A stretch of 60,000 bases of DNA from Antedon mediterranea (lineage: Eukaryota > Echinodermata > Crinoidea > Comatulida > Antedonidae). Under the pieces are notes generated by a model. The model had not been told where the DNA came from, did no database searches, and was given only the letters and a program-made list of their open reading frames with translations. Below are positions 47,200 through 59,797 of this stretch, one piece after another. Location: positions 14,859,001 through 14,919,000 of the forward strand of contig NC_092680.1 of the NCBI RefSeq assembly GCF_964355755.1. The letters are read 5' to 3'. Each line of letters opens with the position of its first letter. Position 1 is the stretch's first letter. A program made the translations under genes and the position numbers.

Positions 47200-48349
47200 C
47201 CAGTAGTCCAGCATGTTGGCATAACAACCTTAATCATTGGATTTAAGGAGATTTTAAGATTTGTATGGTGATACAAGTAATACAGTACAGTCATTCCTAA
47301 TGAGTCGGTAACACATTCTGATAAAATATATAAAGATAAAAAGGAAGTAAGTGTCATGTAATGTTTGGAACAGCTGAAGAGCCATCCAGTAATTATTTAT
47401 TATAGTTATTCTAAATTGTTTAATATCGCACTGACTCAAATTTAATTCCAGCCGAGCGTATAAGTTCAATGCCAAATTTGGTATGATTTTCAGCAAAAGA
47501 TTCTAGACCGTATTTTGAATTAATATTAGCAAAAAGATAAATATTTTGGCACAATGGTGTTTCATATGTATAATACTTAAGCTCATATACAGTACATATT
47601 TTTAAGACAAAAATCTAAATGCCGACGGGTGGACTAACATAAAAAAGACAATAAATAGAGCCTGCAGCAAGTCTAAATATAGACATTTGATTCTTCTATT
47701 ATTTTATAATAATAAGTCCAAATAATCCAAATTTATTTTTCCTTGGTGTTTGATCAGTGGTTCAAATAATATTTTGAGAGTTTCCTCAGGGTGATACTGT
47801 ATATATGATACTTGTGTGGTTTCCCGGTGATTGTATATAATGTAAAAATTAATTTGAGGAAAGAATGTGCTATTTATAGGAAGGAAACATAATTTTTAAA
47901 ACATCTTGATGTATGATTTCAGTTTATTTTCTTTTGATATTCGTAATATACCAAAAATGTATTCTTTGCCTTGTTGTAGTATATTATTTTAATCATATTT
48001 AAAAGTGCATAGATGATAGTTGGTGGCACTTAACATCCAGGGTACTCCTGAAATACCAGGCACGTGAGTTGATTTATGTAGGAATTAGCTAGTTCAATTG
48101 TAACAGGCTTCCCAGGGTCAAACTTTCAAAGGGCTTAAAATATGATTTGTATTTACATATTTTCATCAGGGCTGTGACAATTACCCAAAAAGTGTACAAA
48201 AGATAAGGAATTAATGCCAGACAGTAATATCTGCCAATTTGTTTTTGTGTGAAAGATTTAATAGAAATTTTACACACACTTAAAATTTGAAAAAGAATAA
48301 TTTAATAGTTTCAACAATTTGAAATAGATGAGTGTGCTATGAGTGTAGT

Positions 48350-48475
48350 GATTGTGTAAAGCTGTCTACACAATCAAACTTTATGTGACATGATGATGTC
48401 ATATCACTACTATATTGGAGCACCTTTTTTGTCAAACTAGTTTGATAGTGAAGAGCTGTAGACAAGACAATTAAC
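48350..48475. mobile_element. MITE family 3 copy
   Basis: AAAGCTGTCTACACAATCAA and ACTTTATGTGACATGATGAT at the left; TTTTGTCAAACTAGTTTGAT and AGAGCTGTAGACA at the right, forming inverted ends. Confidence 0.65.
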
Positions 48476-51174
48476 AATTTTAATTATTACTGTATATTAC
48501 ACATTTTATTAAAAATATCATTCCATGTATATATACAGTATATTTGTATTTATTAATAAATACATTTTTAAACATAACTGTTTTGTACATTTTGTGTGGC
48601 TGTATTGTATTTACCTATAAAGCTTGATTCCCAATTGGACACAATGCGACATAGGTGCAACGCAAGTCTGTTGACCGATAGCAGTATTTCGTGTTTTGTG
48701 GTAGCTTTCAATTTGAAAACTTTGACTATATGTTATTCTAAAAAAAAAACACTTTAGGCAGTTATATTCAACTGGATGGAAGCATTTGGAAACTGTATCA
48801 CGCGGAAGCTTATAGTTTTTACTAAGGCTGAAAAAACAGGAATTTGTAAGCGCTGACTGGGCATGCTCAAACCCCAAAGCACATCTGGGAGAAGAAAGTC
48901 TATGAGATGTATGAAGACAGTAGTCTGTAAGACCTGTGCAATAAACAATGTTTTCGTTTTGGATGTTAAGTAGGCCGGGTATAATTCCATCAATTCTATG
49001 GTAAATATTTGTGGTACTATATAAATGGTGTGTATAGATGAAGAATTGTTTGATGGGAAATAAGATTTTTTTTACTTTCATGTTGGGTTATGTGGGTCAC
49101 TACCCATGCATGCATAGAAGTAACACCCCTACCGCGGAATATTTACAGTACTATAGTTTCACTTAGGATTATATTTTTGATCTGTACAGTTAGCCACAAA
49201 CTTTGTTGATTTCAGACTAGAGTTATTATACTATTTTATTATATAAATGTTTACTACTGATTATTTCTTAAATTATTAAATAGAATATCAATTACAAAAA
49301 TCATCCTTTAATGAAGAACGAACACATCAAAAAGTGTAAGAAATATTATATATTATATTTGATTTGGAATAACCTATAAAACCTGATGACTGTGAGAACA
49401 AGATAAGATTCATTTTATTCATTATTGAATCATATAATATTTAATGTTTCTTATTATTTTTTTCAGATTTTTTGTTCAACTTTAGAATAAAAATTGGGGT
49501 AATTGTTTCTTAAAGAGTTTTTATAAATCATATGACATGTGACAAATGGTGAAAAACCAGGTGTCGATAATAATGACAATGACTAGCTTGGATTAGTGCC
49601 ATGTTCAACACATGAATATGAAATACAGGATATTACGTTAATATAACACCAGCCGGTACTGGGCTCGGAATAAAAATAACCCTGGCAATGTTTCAAAAAA
49701 CTATTAGAAAGAAATCCTATTTTTGGATTAGCCTTGTAGTTTCAAATGAAAAGCTTTATAATAGATAACCATTACAACATTAATATTATTACATCACATT
49801 CTGATTAAAAAGATTTGTAAATTTTATTGTCGGAACATTTGATGGAGATTAAACATGTATTTACTGTATCCGGGTGACCCTGTTTACATTTTCCACTGTT
49901 TTTTGTAAACAATCCAGATATAAATTAAGACCTCATTCAGCCAATTTAAACTACTTAACTTATACAAACACGAGCGGTAACGGTATGAGCAGAAAACCGT
50001 GTAGCTTGTCCCACATAGAATCTGTCTCAATCCTGAGCGGGAACCACTCATCCGCTTTGCGTTGTTTGTAAATGGTCATAAGGAATAACATAGATTCTAT
50101 ATTTTTATTACTGTTATCACTATACAAACTAAAAACTCATACATTAAAACAATTTAAATTTCAGAACATCTTAGCCTGCTATTTATTTTATACCTAATAA
50201 AATCCCAGGAATTCCCTTGACTTGAATGCAGTTGAACTCTATATACATCCTTTCTTAATTAAATTTTAGATCATGAATTATGAAAAAGTTAAATCATACC
50301 ACATTTATCTATCAAGGCTAACAAGCTGACTCCCAAAAGATTTATTTAGAAATATTTAGTAATCAAATTTGAGGAAAAGTGGGAAGTTATGAGAGGTATG
50401 GGGTAGTTGAAATTTAAATTCAAAATATTATTTCCACTTTGGAAGAAACGACCACATTATGAAAATGAAAAGGCCACATTATAGTATGGTACAGTGACTC
50501 GAACGCCAATGTTTAGTTTTCACGACGCTCCATGTGGCTATGCATCAATCGAAATGCGCATAGCTGCGTAAAAACATTGACGTTCGATTGGATTTGCCGT
50601 CGCCGGCCTGGAACAGGTGTGAAAAACTCTTTTATATGGATGACAAAAACATCAGATTCCGTTTAAAAAAGAAATCTTGCCTATTTATTGTCGAGATTAA
50701 AATAGTTTACAACATTTGTATTCACTTAAAAGCTGGAAAAAAAACCCTAGTTTAAGTTTCCTGCCTCAAATTAGCTGCAGTGACTAATAACATATAGTAC
50801 AAGAGTGCAATATGTTAAAATATGGTATATGTCAATCATATCATACTAGAGTGTACTCCCATAGGTTTCTGATTTTCTTTATTACAACTGGGTTACATGT
50901 TCAGTGTTTTGGCAGCAGACATAGGGTCTGTATACTGACAATTCTTGTGGATTGTCATATTCAGCCAATTTCTGCATATCTTAACTATGATGTTGGATCA
51001 GATTTAGGTTTAAAATGTTGGAAGCTCAGAACACACATGAAATCACACAGTATGATTTGAAGAAGACATCATTTATATTTACAGTTTTTCACTATGATAC
51101 TTAATTGAATTATATTTTGTTGTTCAAAATGCCTTGAAAGACAAAACTAATATGGGTATGTGCACACACTGCCA

Positions 51175-51345
51175 CTGTTAAGCTGTCTACACTTAGTTTA
51201 ACCAAAAAAAAGTGTGCCCAAATGTGGTAATGATATGCTTAAACATGGTAGTGATATGACATCACCATGTCCATATACAGTATGAGCACATAACATTTTT
51301 TTGTCACATAAAGTTTGTTAATGTAGACAGATCGAGCTTTACTAA
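51175..51345. mobile_element. MITE family 3 copy
   Basis: TTAAGCTGTCTACACTTAGT at the left and CATAAAGTTTGTTAATGTAG then ACAGATCGAGCTT at the right, with internal AAACATGGTAGTGATATGAC, matching the copy at 42758. Confidence 0.65.
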
Positions 51346-53038
51346 CGGTTAGCTATTATTGATATTATCGTGATATTATAACACAATTACTGGTATTATT
51401 TTACCTGTAATTTTATTTTTACACTGAAAGGAGTTTATTATTGAGGATTGATATTATTAAAGAAAAACAGAGGTCCAACTGCTAAATGTTAGTGTTCCCG
51501 ATGTTGATAAACTATCCTGATTGACTAACCAGGATCACAGATTGGGCGTTCCGCTCAGACTGCAATTGGTAAGACCAATGTTTAACTGCACATAGTAAGT
51601 CTGCTAGTACAGCAATGATTAGTAAAGGGTGTTACAGACTGTACTGATACCCACCATGGTTGAAATCTCTTGTTTTCAATGTATAGTTAAATTCAACAAG
51701 ACACAAATTTAGGCTTGTATGAAAAAAGATAGGACTACATCACAGGGATTCCATACGGTCAAATCATTTGTCAAAATTGAGTACACTTGGTGTTCCATAT
51801 GAATCCATCTACACAAAAGACAACTTAATATAGATGCAGCGAAGCCAAACACCTCCAACCCACTTCTCATTACATTTACCATGTTTTACCACTTCTCGAT
51901 ACTAATGGCATTTTTGCATAGTTATTTATTTGATTATACATGTCACCATATTACACCTAAAAAGTAAATACCTCTCCCCAAATAAACGCTTCTGTCAAAT
52001 AAACGCCTACTTTAAAAACCCTTCTGTGAACAGTTTATTAAAATATGGTATGTTATTTATGATTTAGTACCTTCATCATTTTTAATATTGAAAACAGTTT
52101 CAAGATAAGAGATCCAAATATCATACAAGATGACAAGTGTTAAACAAATGTAAAGAGCTTATTTAATCAATTCAAGTATTGACTTGCACATACAAATGTT
52201 GTTTCATATTTTACAAACATTTCAATAATATAAAATACAGTACTATTTATTTTTTTATTTTAGTTTTATTTTAGTTTACAGTACTCAATAAACCTTTTTT
52301 AAACTTAAATTCTTAAATATTTTTGTGAAAATTATTATGTCAATATTTTAGTTAAGTATCATTGATGTTTTAAAGTAAAACATCTTTAAAATATATATTT
52401 ATAACACAAATTGTTATTATTATCAACCACAAAAATGAATTGCATTTTACAATACATATTAATATATCTTAAGTGTAAACAATAAGTTTATAAGAGAATG
52501 CCATACTAGGATGAAACAACACTACATTTACCAATGTACTCTGGGAAATATTGTGGTGATTAAATTTCAGATTAAGCAGAAAAACTCAAAATATGATAAT
52601 GCAAGTTATGTATTTATATTAAAGAGATGTTTGTGGCCTTGTTTTTTGCAACTCCGGATTTGCCCTAAAATTTTCAACTGAAACTTAATTGAAAATAAGA
52701 TTGATCAACTGATTCAATTTTGTGGACAGCTACATGCCCACTACACTCATGAACAAAATTGAGATTCATTATGCATTCAAGGATTATCAAAGTGTTTCTC
52801 ATTGATAAATGCACTTAAGTGAAGTATTGTCACTTCATTCAAGGCTCAGCTATGTTCAAATATGCAATTGAGTCATTTTACAGAAATCATTTGTAGTGCT
52901 ATTTTATAGTACTGTTTGCTACGACTGATAGTATACTATAGGCCTATATAGTACCTAAAGTAGTATTACGAATGCCCAAAAGATCCAACACCAAATTTGC
53001 AGGTTTGCACACTGGTTAAACAGGGCGAGCGAAACACA

Positions 53039-56000
53039 TTAGTTTACACTAGTAGGTGTGGTAACAGCTGGATAACGAGACGAATTCATAGCTTTACTGA
53101 TTTTCCATTTTCGTATACAGGTGAACATACCTCCTACTATGCAAATTACAACTGGAATGCCCAAGCCAGCAGAAATCACGATGATGACAAGTTGGGATAA
53201 GCTTTCAACTGGTGGCTCACCATATCCTATATTTACTGACCTAAGAATGAAATTTCAATTATAAATTTTCAAAGAATTTCTTTGTGATACAGGGTTTTGA
53301 CCACTCAATGTGTGGGAAATTATTGTTTGATGCTTATTGTTGAATATATACATACATTATTTCTGGATAATTGTCGCTGCGATCTAACCACATGAATATG
53401 GAATGTAGGTATTTCAGATTTAATGTACAAAGTAAACATACCCTTTAAAGAAAGAGTGTTACTGAAGTCCATCATACAACACACTTTACACAAAGAGTAT
53501 TCATAACTGGTCCCTCTGGGAGACCAGTCTTTGACTTCAGATGTTACCCAGTATAAATAAATAACTAATTCAAATAACATAAAGCGGACGTTACTTCTTC
53601 AGATATGTTTGTATTATTAGTTTCTCCACACATTTTAAAATAAAATATAAAAATTACAAATAAACAAGAAAAACATAAAAAATGTGCGGATGGAGGTCAA
53701 AATAAGTTGCGGAAAACTTTAAGTCGTGACCACCAGTAAAAAAAAATAAAAAATAACGAAGGTGTACAATAGCAGTCCGGCTTACATTAAAAATACAGAA
53801 GCTTAAATTGCTAAGACAATAGTACAATTACAAGATGAACAATATGATAAGGTATTCAATTCAATTAAGCAAAGAAGAAAGGAAACAAGAAGAACAAGAA
53901 CAGGAGATTTAGCTGCCATATGCTGCGACCAAAGACTTTTTTAGGTTAGATTTGAACAAAGGTAGATTAGGAAGAGATTTTAATGAAATACTTAATAAAT
54001 TCCATAATTTTGGACCATTATAAAAAATTGATTTTCTTCTTAAATGAAATGTATGCTTTTCAGATAAAATATTTGTTTTAGCAAATCTTGTATTGTAATT
54101 GTGAATATCAGGTTGTTGTTTAGGAAATAAAGAAATAATATGATTTGGTAAAGAGTGATTTTTTAAACGATACATAAAAATATAAGTTTGTAATTTGTGT
54201 AAATCAAATACATTAAGTATATTAAATTTATTAAATAAGTTTTTGGTGTGAGCTATTCTGGTTGACCCTGCACAAATCCTGATAGCACGTTTTTGTAGTT
54301 TAAAGACGTTGTCAATATTGGTTGTTTCAGGACTCGTCCAGGGACACAAGTAAAGAAATTTATCAATTGTGGTAGCTCAAGATATCCTTTTAACAGGGAC
54401 GTGATGTACAAGTACCATAACTCTAAACGATGTAATGAGCTAGATGTGTACACCTGACGGACCCATAAAGTCCTTATCCGAAAAGAACATTTCTACCACC
54501 TCAACTATCGCTGAGTTAGTACTGTTACGGCTATGTTTTACGGCGCCCTGCCTTAACAAGTTCTGCCACTCCACTAAATTAACAGACATTTTTCAAACGT
54601 CATCAGTTTATGTATCAGAATGATACAGTTAAGATAGTTTAGGGTACTTTGTATGTGTTTTAGTTTCATTTTATATATATACCATTTTTTTTACCTTTTT
54701 GCATCTAATCTATTAGTCATTTCGGAACATTGGTTGCAAAGCTTCAAGTTGGTAGAGTAAACGAAGCATATATGAGGAAGTATTTAAATACAAGTTTAAC
54801 ATTGAAACTGTTATGAGTAAGCGGACATGGACATTGAATACCCCATATACATATATTCTAGATATCTGATTGGTTAAAACATGCGGGTATAATTTGATTT
54901 TCTTCAATGACTAAAAAAAGAGTTTGCCTCTGGCACTAAACTACAATATAGTTTAGTACCAGAGGAAAACTTTTTCAGCCCCTTGAAATAAGATTTTTTT
55001 CACAATTTGAATAATTGCAAGCAAACAGGTATTTTAAATAGGATGTACATTCATAACTTCCTAGCTAAATAAAATCATAGTTTGATGACCTAGCAAAGTA
55101 AACTAAGACCTGGGAGTTTTCTGGACCTACACCCTTGAGAATGTTTGACAATGGTGAACCTGAGGCAGGGATGTAGAAACCGATATGGCAAATTGGATAC
55201 GCTTTGATACTTATTTGCAACAAACAAGCAGTCATTCTGGTCAATACAGTTGTACCATACTGTACTATGCAGTAGTGATGATGAAACCATGGTTACTACA
55301 AGCAAGATATATTGCAGTTAGTTTTTAGTTTAGCTCTAGCATCTGTAACATCCTTAATTCATACTTACCAACTGGTATAATTAGTATTTTTATAAAATTT
55401 GTCCTTTGTTGTTCCAAAGCTGATATTAACTGCTGAAAGCTTGACATGTGAAATGTCAAAAAAGGCACGAATGATGCTTCGATTTGGAATTTTATCACTG
55501 TATTGTATTACGTTACTTTCATGGCACTGAAAAAATAAAAATAAATTTCATTGTATTTGTAAACATGGTGGTTATACAGCTTGCCTACTAATGTTGGATT
55601 AAAATCATATCTGACTCTTCCTCAATTATTTAGAGTATTTTGTTTGAATGTTTTTCCTGTGAACGTGTGTGTGTACGTGTTTGTCCTGTGGGCACATTAT
55701 GTTATAAATTGGGACCCGTTGTATTGCCATAATCTAAATGTGAATGACAAACTATCACTTGTATTAAATATATACACAGTGTTTTATTCAAGATATGACA
55801 ATTACCATCCATTGGAATATTGTATCTATTGTAATGGTAATAACCAAGAACTATATAACACAAGAATCTCCTATTCGTCGAAAGGGGAAATATTTTGATA
55901 GGCATTTTGAAAGAATAGAGCTAATGGGTGGTGCCATTTTGAGTCATGGAATAGTGCAACCTCAATTGTTAGAACGGTAAGAGCTTTTTATGTACTGTAT

Positions 56001-58529
56001 AGGAGATAATATGCATCCAGGACTTTTCGAAAAAGGGATGTTCCACCCCCGGGATGTTCCACCCCCGGGATGTTCCGCCCCCGGGATGTTCCGCCCCCGG
56101 GATGTTCCGCCCCGGGATGTTCCGCCCCCCGGGATGTTCCGCCCCCGGGATGTTCCGCCCCCGGGATGCCCCCCCCCCGGATGTTCCGCCCCCCGGATGT
56201 TCCGCCCCCGGGATGTTCCGCCCCCGGGATGTTCCGCCCCCGGGATGTTCCTCCCCCGGGATGTTCCACTCCCGGGATGTTCCACCCCTGGGATGTTCCA
56301 CCCCTGGGATGTTCCACCCCTGGGATGCAAGTGCAAGTTATTTAAAGACAATTCTTTGTTTTATGTTCTTTGGTAACAGAAACAGTATCAAGAAAACATG
56401 AATAAGAATTGCTTAAATAATTCAAAGGTTTATGTTTATGTTCAATTGTTGTATCAAATTTCTTATTTAAATACAATAAGCAAAAAAATGTCACAAAAAC
56501 CTCATCATGCATTATTGCATAAAAAGAAATTAATTACGCAAAACGTGAAGAAAGAATAGATTATAATAGAGAAAGTGCAAGAGGAAGTTATTAGTAATTA
56601 AAGGTTATTCATGGACAAAATGATTTTTTATGATACATCTCAGATATTCTTTAATGCTAATAAGCAAAACAAAACTTGTGATGCTGTGAAAACCTGGGAC
56701 AGACAGTACTATTGATAGTAAGAAAGGGCAACATTTCCATCCATTCCATTAAGCCTCACACAGTATAAGACTTTTGAATTTAAAGCTCTGTCTACAGTAC
56801 CAAACTTTATGTGAAAAATAAATGTGATGTGCCCATGGACAGGATTATGTCATACCCCTACCATATTTGGGGACATCACATTTTTTGTCAAACTAGTTTG
56901 ATAGTGTAGACAGAGCTTTAGTTGGAAAAAAAGTGTGATGTGCTCAAATGTGGTTGACAATTTAGTTAAAATAAAAATTAAATATATAACCTACCTGCAA
57001 TGCATCGCTCAAAGAGTGTTTAGCATCTGAATACACTACAGGTTTCCATTGAGAATAACTACCTAAAAGAGATTTGGAAGATGCTGGCGCTACAAAATTC
57101 ATTATCTGAAATAAAAAAAGTTCTGAAAAATTATTAGTAATCAATACACTATTGAAATCATAATATGATTTAGTCACAGTGTTAATTTAGTGTTATATAT
57201 AGTACATAGTACATTACATGTGGTTAGTATCTATACCTAAGACATCAAATATTCAGACCTCTCAACTCTCCCGCTATTGGTGGGAGTCTCCTGATATTTT
57301 GTGTTATCTCCAGCTAAAATATTAATTTATCCCGATATTTTGGATGAACATATTAAAAAATATCCTGATAATGCCAATAATCTCCCGATATTTTGTGTGA
57401 TATTCTCAACATTTTCCGACTTTGGTACCCCATGAAATACTCATGTTTAAATATCATACAGTAGATGCCAATATCTTTTCTATGTTTTAACAACAACCTA
57501 ATTACTTTAAAGTAATTTTCAAAATAAAATATGAGCGCCTTCTATAGTATGGGCATGCTTTCCGAAATTCTCCCAGTATTTCATTTTTTCAATTTGGGAG
57601 GTCTGAATAATGATTAAACTGTTGAATCAGGGCTTTGATCATTATTTGTAGTGATGGCAACATTTAAGAGACTCTTGCAAGACTTGTTGGAGTTGCCAAC
57701 TATTGATGGATTGATGACAGATGATAGAAAGGCCATTAAATATCTTTATCTTGTCAAATCCAAAACACAGTTTTCTGAAAACTATCGTTGCTTATTCTTT
57801 TCTTTTAAAGATTAAAACCTTAGCTATTTTTGACAATAACTTTTATCAATTTGTTTTTTTAACATTTATATTTTATTGTTTCAAATTTACTATTGGTATT
57901 TTAAATAGTTGGTTTTAAATATAAAATAAAGAATATCTCAATACCTTAGCGTGCGTTCATACTTACAGAAAATATTGCAGGCGTATATTCATCATCTATA
58001 GACTTTTTTACATGAAGTTCTGCTGCTTTATCACTGACCATTAATACTTCAACAGCATAACGCGAGTTTAGGAAATGTGATGGAAAGTTTTTTATAGAAA
58101 AATCAAACTGTGTTGTATTTTCTGTATATTGCATATGAGGTAAAGCAGTAGCACGACCAGTTTCGTTGTATGCTCTCACCTACAAAAACAAAAGTAGCAT
58201 ATTTTAAAATACAAGAACATTTAAAAATGAAAAGAATATTGAAAGAACATTGACTTTCATAGCAGCAATAAAAACTTATTGAAGATTACAGAAACTTTCC
58301 CTGTAATTTTTGACAATTTCTCAAAATAAATGCATACAGGTATTTATATATATATACATATACACTTGCACTGATGAAGGGCTAGTGTTGCCCGAAAGCT
58401 CTGCTAACTTTTCTGGCTGTTTACTTTATCGTTTTGATTTAGCTTTTCGCTTTTTATTTTTGTATCTCCATTGAGATCCAGCCACTGATACCCACAGCAT
58501 TGTCATTTTTTTCAGTAATTTGCCTTTGG

Positions 58530-58571
<42 letters not shown>

Positions 58572-59797
58572 CTTTTAAAACATTAAACCAGGTCATTCCA
58601 TGTCATGATAGTATTCATTTGGAAATAAATGCAGTTTTTGACATTAAATTAGATTGAAAAAAGGTCAGCTGCTGTTCTTTTGAATGCCCTTTTAAACTCA
58701 ATCAGAATAGCAAATCATTTGCCACATTCAAACTTTTCAAGTTGTACATGCATTTATATATACTGGGCCAATGGAATTATGTCCTATCTGAAGAATGAGT
58801 AAATGTAAAAATCATCTTGTCTAAGGACACAAAAAAGGCAGCACAGACCATCTTTCATCCTGTCTGCATGATAAAAACCTTGATTTCTATCTAATAAAGA
58901 AACAAGTGTATTTATGCATACTGGGCCAACTGCATAACATCCCTCTTGATGGATGAGGCAATGTGAAAAACATTTTGAATGAGCACACAAAAAAAGGCAG
59001 CACAGACCGTCTTGCATCCTGCCAGTTCAATTTCTTACCATTCTGCTGTTAGTATATCTCATGATAAAAACATGATTTATAATTTTCTAATTGATTTAAA
59101 TTTCTAAATACTGTATATATATATATATATATATATACAGTATATATATATATATATATACAGTATTTAGAAATTTAAATCAATTATAAAATTATAAATC
59201 ATGATGAGGGCGTATTAATTTGATATCTGGTGCGCGTGCGTACAACTGAGGACAAGTTGTGTTCCAACCGTACCACGCCGAGAATGTTAAAGGGTCGTTA
59301 TCCGATCGAGTTAAAGAACAATACCATGTAAGCCCCAGTGGTCTAATGGTTAGGGCAACTGCATATCAAGCAGACGGTCCGAGTTCGAGTCTCGGTTGGG
59401 GCGACTTTTTCTCATTCTCACAGATTTCCTCATCTTTATCGTTTCAAAAATTAATTAAATAATTTTCAGTGTATCACCGGGCGGTTTGGAATTTATTTCT
59501 ATGCCTGTTGTGTGTATATATATATATAAACACAACAGGCATAGAAATAAATTCCAAACCGCCCGGTGATACACTGTATATATATAGATAATAAACGTTT
59601 TATCTCACCTTAACAGATAGAGTTGAGTTTGTTTTCTTATACTTTCTAATACTCTGGAATGTTCCACTACATGTTTTGGAATCTATTGTATCATTGAAAT
59701 TTAGCCAATTGATGCTGTCTAATGGGGTTATCATTGTCACATTGCTATTTGGATTTGATACATCTGCTGTATCCTTTGTATCATTAAATTCTATAAG
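53039..59797 (-). CDS. GLMP: Glycosylated lysosomal membrane protein, 3' part (5 exons, incomplete at right edge)
   Basis: Exons in transcript order: 59609-59797, 57967-58179, 56995-57105, 55369-55526, 53039-53240; in frame, 290 residues plus stop. Seen: LIEFNDTKDT, a run of N-glycosylation sequons (NDT, NVT, NST, NET, NRS, NIS, NYT), the family motif SIDDEYTPAIF, SQWKPVVYSD, RSIIRAFFD, and a C-terminal transmembrane segment (LVIIVISAGLGIPVVICIVG) followed by a short basic tail. These match GLMP (C1orf85/NCU-G1), a heavily glycosylated lysosomal protein that protects the transporter MFSD1 from proteolysis. The tail ends SSRYPAVTTPTSVN; YPAV fits a tyrosine sorting signal (YxxPhi), analogous to the tyrosine-containing tail of vertebrate GLMP. 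The signal peptide and N-terminal luminal exons lie beyond position 60000. Confidence 0.92.
53508..53562 (+). repeat. SINE family A tail fragment
   Basis: CCCTCTGGGAGACCAGTCTT, TGACTTCAGATGTTACCCAG and TATAAAT match the 3' tail of the 1431-1764 copy, on the opposite strand. 5'-truncated. Confidence 0.65.
53909..54349 (-). pseudogene. LINE reverse-transcriptase C-terminal fragment
   Basis: Open for 146 codons; contains VFKLQKRAIRICAGSTRIAH, LFNKFNILNVFDLHKLQTYI, IHNYNTRFAK and FYNGPKLWNLLSISLKSLPN. This is the characteristic post-RT tail of Jockey/CR1-like non-LTR retrotransposons. It is only the 3' end (5'-truncated insertion), still largely uninterrupted and therefore fairly young. It lies in the last GLMP intron in the same orientation as GLMP. 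Confidence 0.75.
54411..54576 (-). repeat. SINE family A, deleted copy
   Basis: Minus strand shows a decayed head (AGTGGCAGAACTTGTTAAGG), CTTTTCGGATAAGGACTTTA and GTGTACACATCTAGCTCATT, as in 1431-1764. Immediately right of the LINE fragment. Confidence 0.6.
56036..56330. repeat. C-rich 16-bp minisatellite, about 18 copies
   Basis: Tandem GGGATGTTCCGCCCCC with A/G and C/T variants, containing many CCCGGG sites, in an AT-rich GLMP intron. Every frame is open on both strands because the unit has no stop in any phase, which explains the overlapping 90-129-codon frames. The minus strand carries runs of 4-5 G every 16 bp. Confidence 0.95.
56780..56925. mobile_element. MITE family 3, best-preserved copy
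   Basis: Left AAAGCTCTGTCTACAGTACC and AAACTTTATGTGA; right TCAAACTAGTTTGATAGTGT and AGACAGAGCTTTA. The outer 14 bp are perfect inverted repeats. In a GLMP intron. Confidence 0.7.
58372..58500 (+). repeat. Penelope-like-element relic with hammerhead-like core (tentative)
   Basis: CACTGATGAAGGGCTAGTGT followed by TGCCCGAAAGCTCTGCTAAC has the CTGATGA ... GAAA core with a GGGC/GCCC stem between, as in the hammerhead ribozymes carried by Penelope-like retroelements. One extra A follows CTGATGA, and I could not pair a good stem I, so an active ribozyme is doubtful. Confidence 0.35.
58533..58570. repeat. (TA)n microsatellite
   Basis: An uninterrupted TA tract of about 35 bases, next to sequence (CTTTTAAAACATTAAACCAG) that resembles the interior of the MITE at 4842-5466. 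Confidence 0.9.
59071..59204. repeat. Long palindrome 1
   Basis: Inverted arms of about 50 bp (CATGATTTATAATTTTCTAA, TTGATTTAAATTTCTAAATA, CTGTATATA) around a TA-repeat centre; arms differ at about two positions. In the GLMP intron. Confidence 0.9.
59332..59402 (+). tRNA. tRNA-like sequence, anticodon ATC (possible pseudo-tRNA)
   Basis: Cloverleaf can be drawn: acceptor GCCCCAG/TTGGGGC, D-arm GTCTAATGGTTAGGGC, anticodon stem CTGC/GCAG with loop ATATCAA, T-arm CCGAG-TTCGAGT-CTCGG, then a CTTTTT terminator at 59405. A- and B-boxes are intact. The anticodon would be ATC (Asp GAU codon), which eukaryotes normally do not use, and the outer anticodon pair is A-A. It could be a pseudogene or a SINE head rather than a working tRNA. 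Confidence 0.5.
59467..59576. repeat. Long palindrome 2
   Basis: Arms of about 50 bp starting CAGTGTATCACCGGGCGGTT, then TGGAATTTATTTCTATGCCT and GTTGTGT, repeated inverted with a single mismatch, around a short TA spacer. Thirty-two bases left of a GLMP exon. Confidence 0.95.

Larger units (their letters stand above)
47200..53038. other. Phosphatase-GLMP tail-to-tail intergenic region
   Basis: No gene recognised over 5.8 kb. Contains the 3' flanks of both genes (an AATAAA occurs near 47651) and two MITE family 3 copies. Open frames such as the 156-codon minus frame at 48611-49081 have no recognised motif or splice context and look random. Confidence 0.5.

Noticed and set aside
48611-49081. 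156-codon minus-strand frame
   Set aside because: No recognisable domain, poor codon composition and no splice partners; treated as chance.
55962-56401. Six overlapping Pro/Gly/Cys-rich open frames on both strands
   Set aside because: All arise from the 16-bp C-rich minisatellite; there is no conserved start, splice or codon-bias signal.
58372-58420. Functional hammerhead ribozyme
   Set aside because: The core and stem II are present, but stem I cannot be paired and an extra base follows CTGATGA; reported only as a relic.
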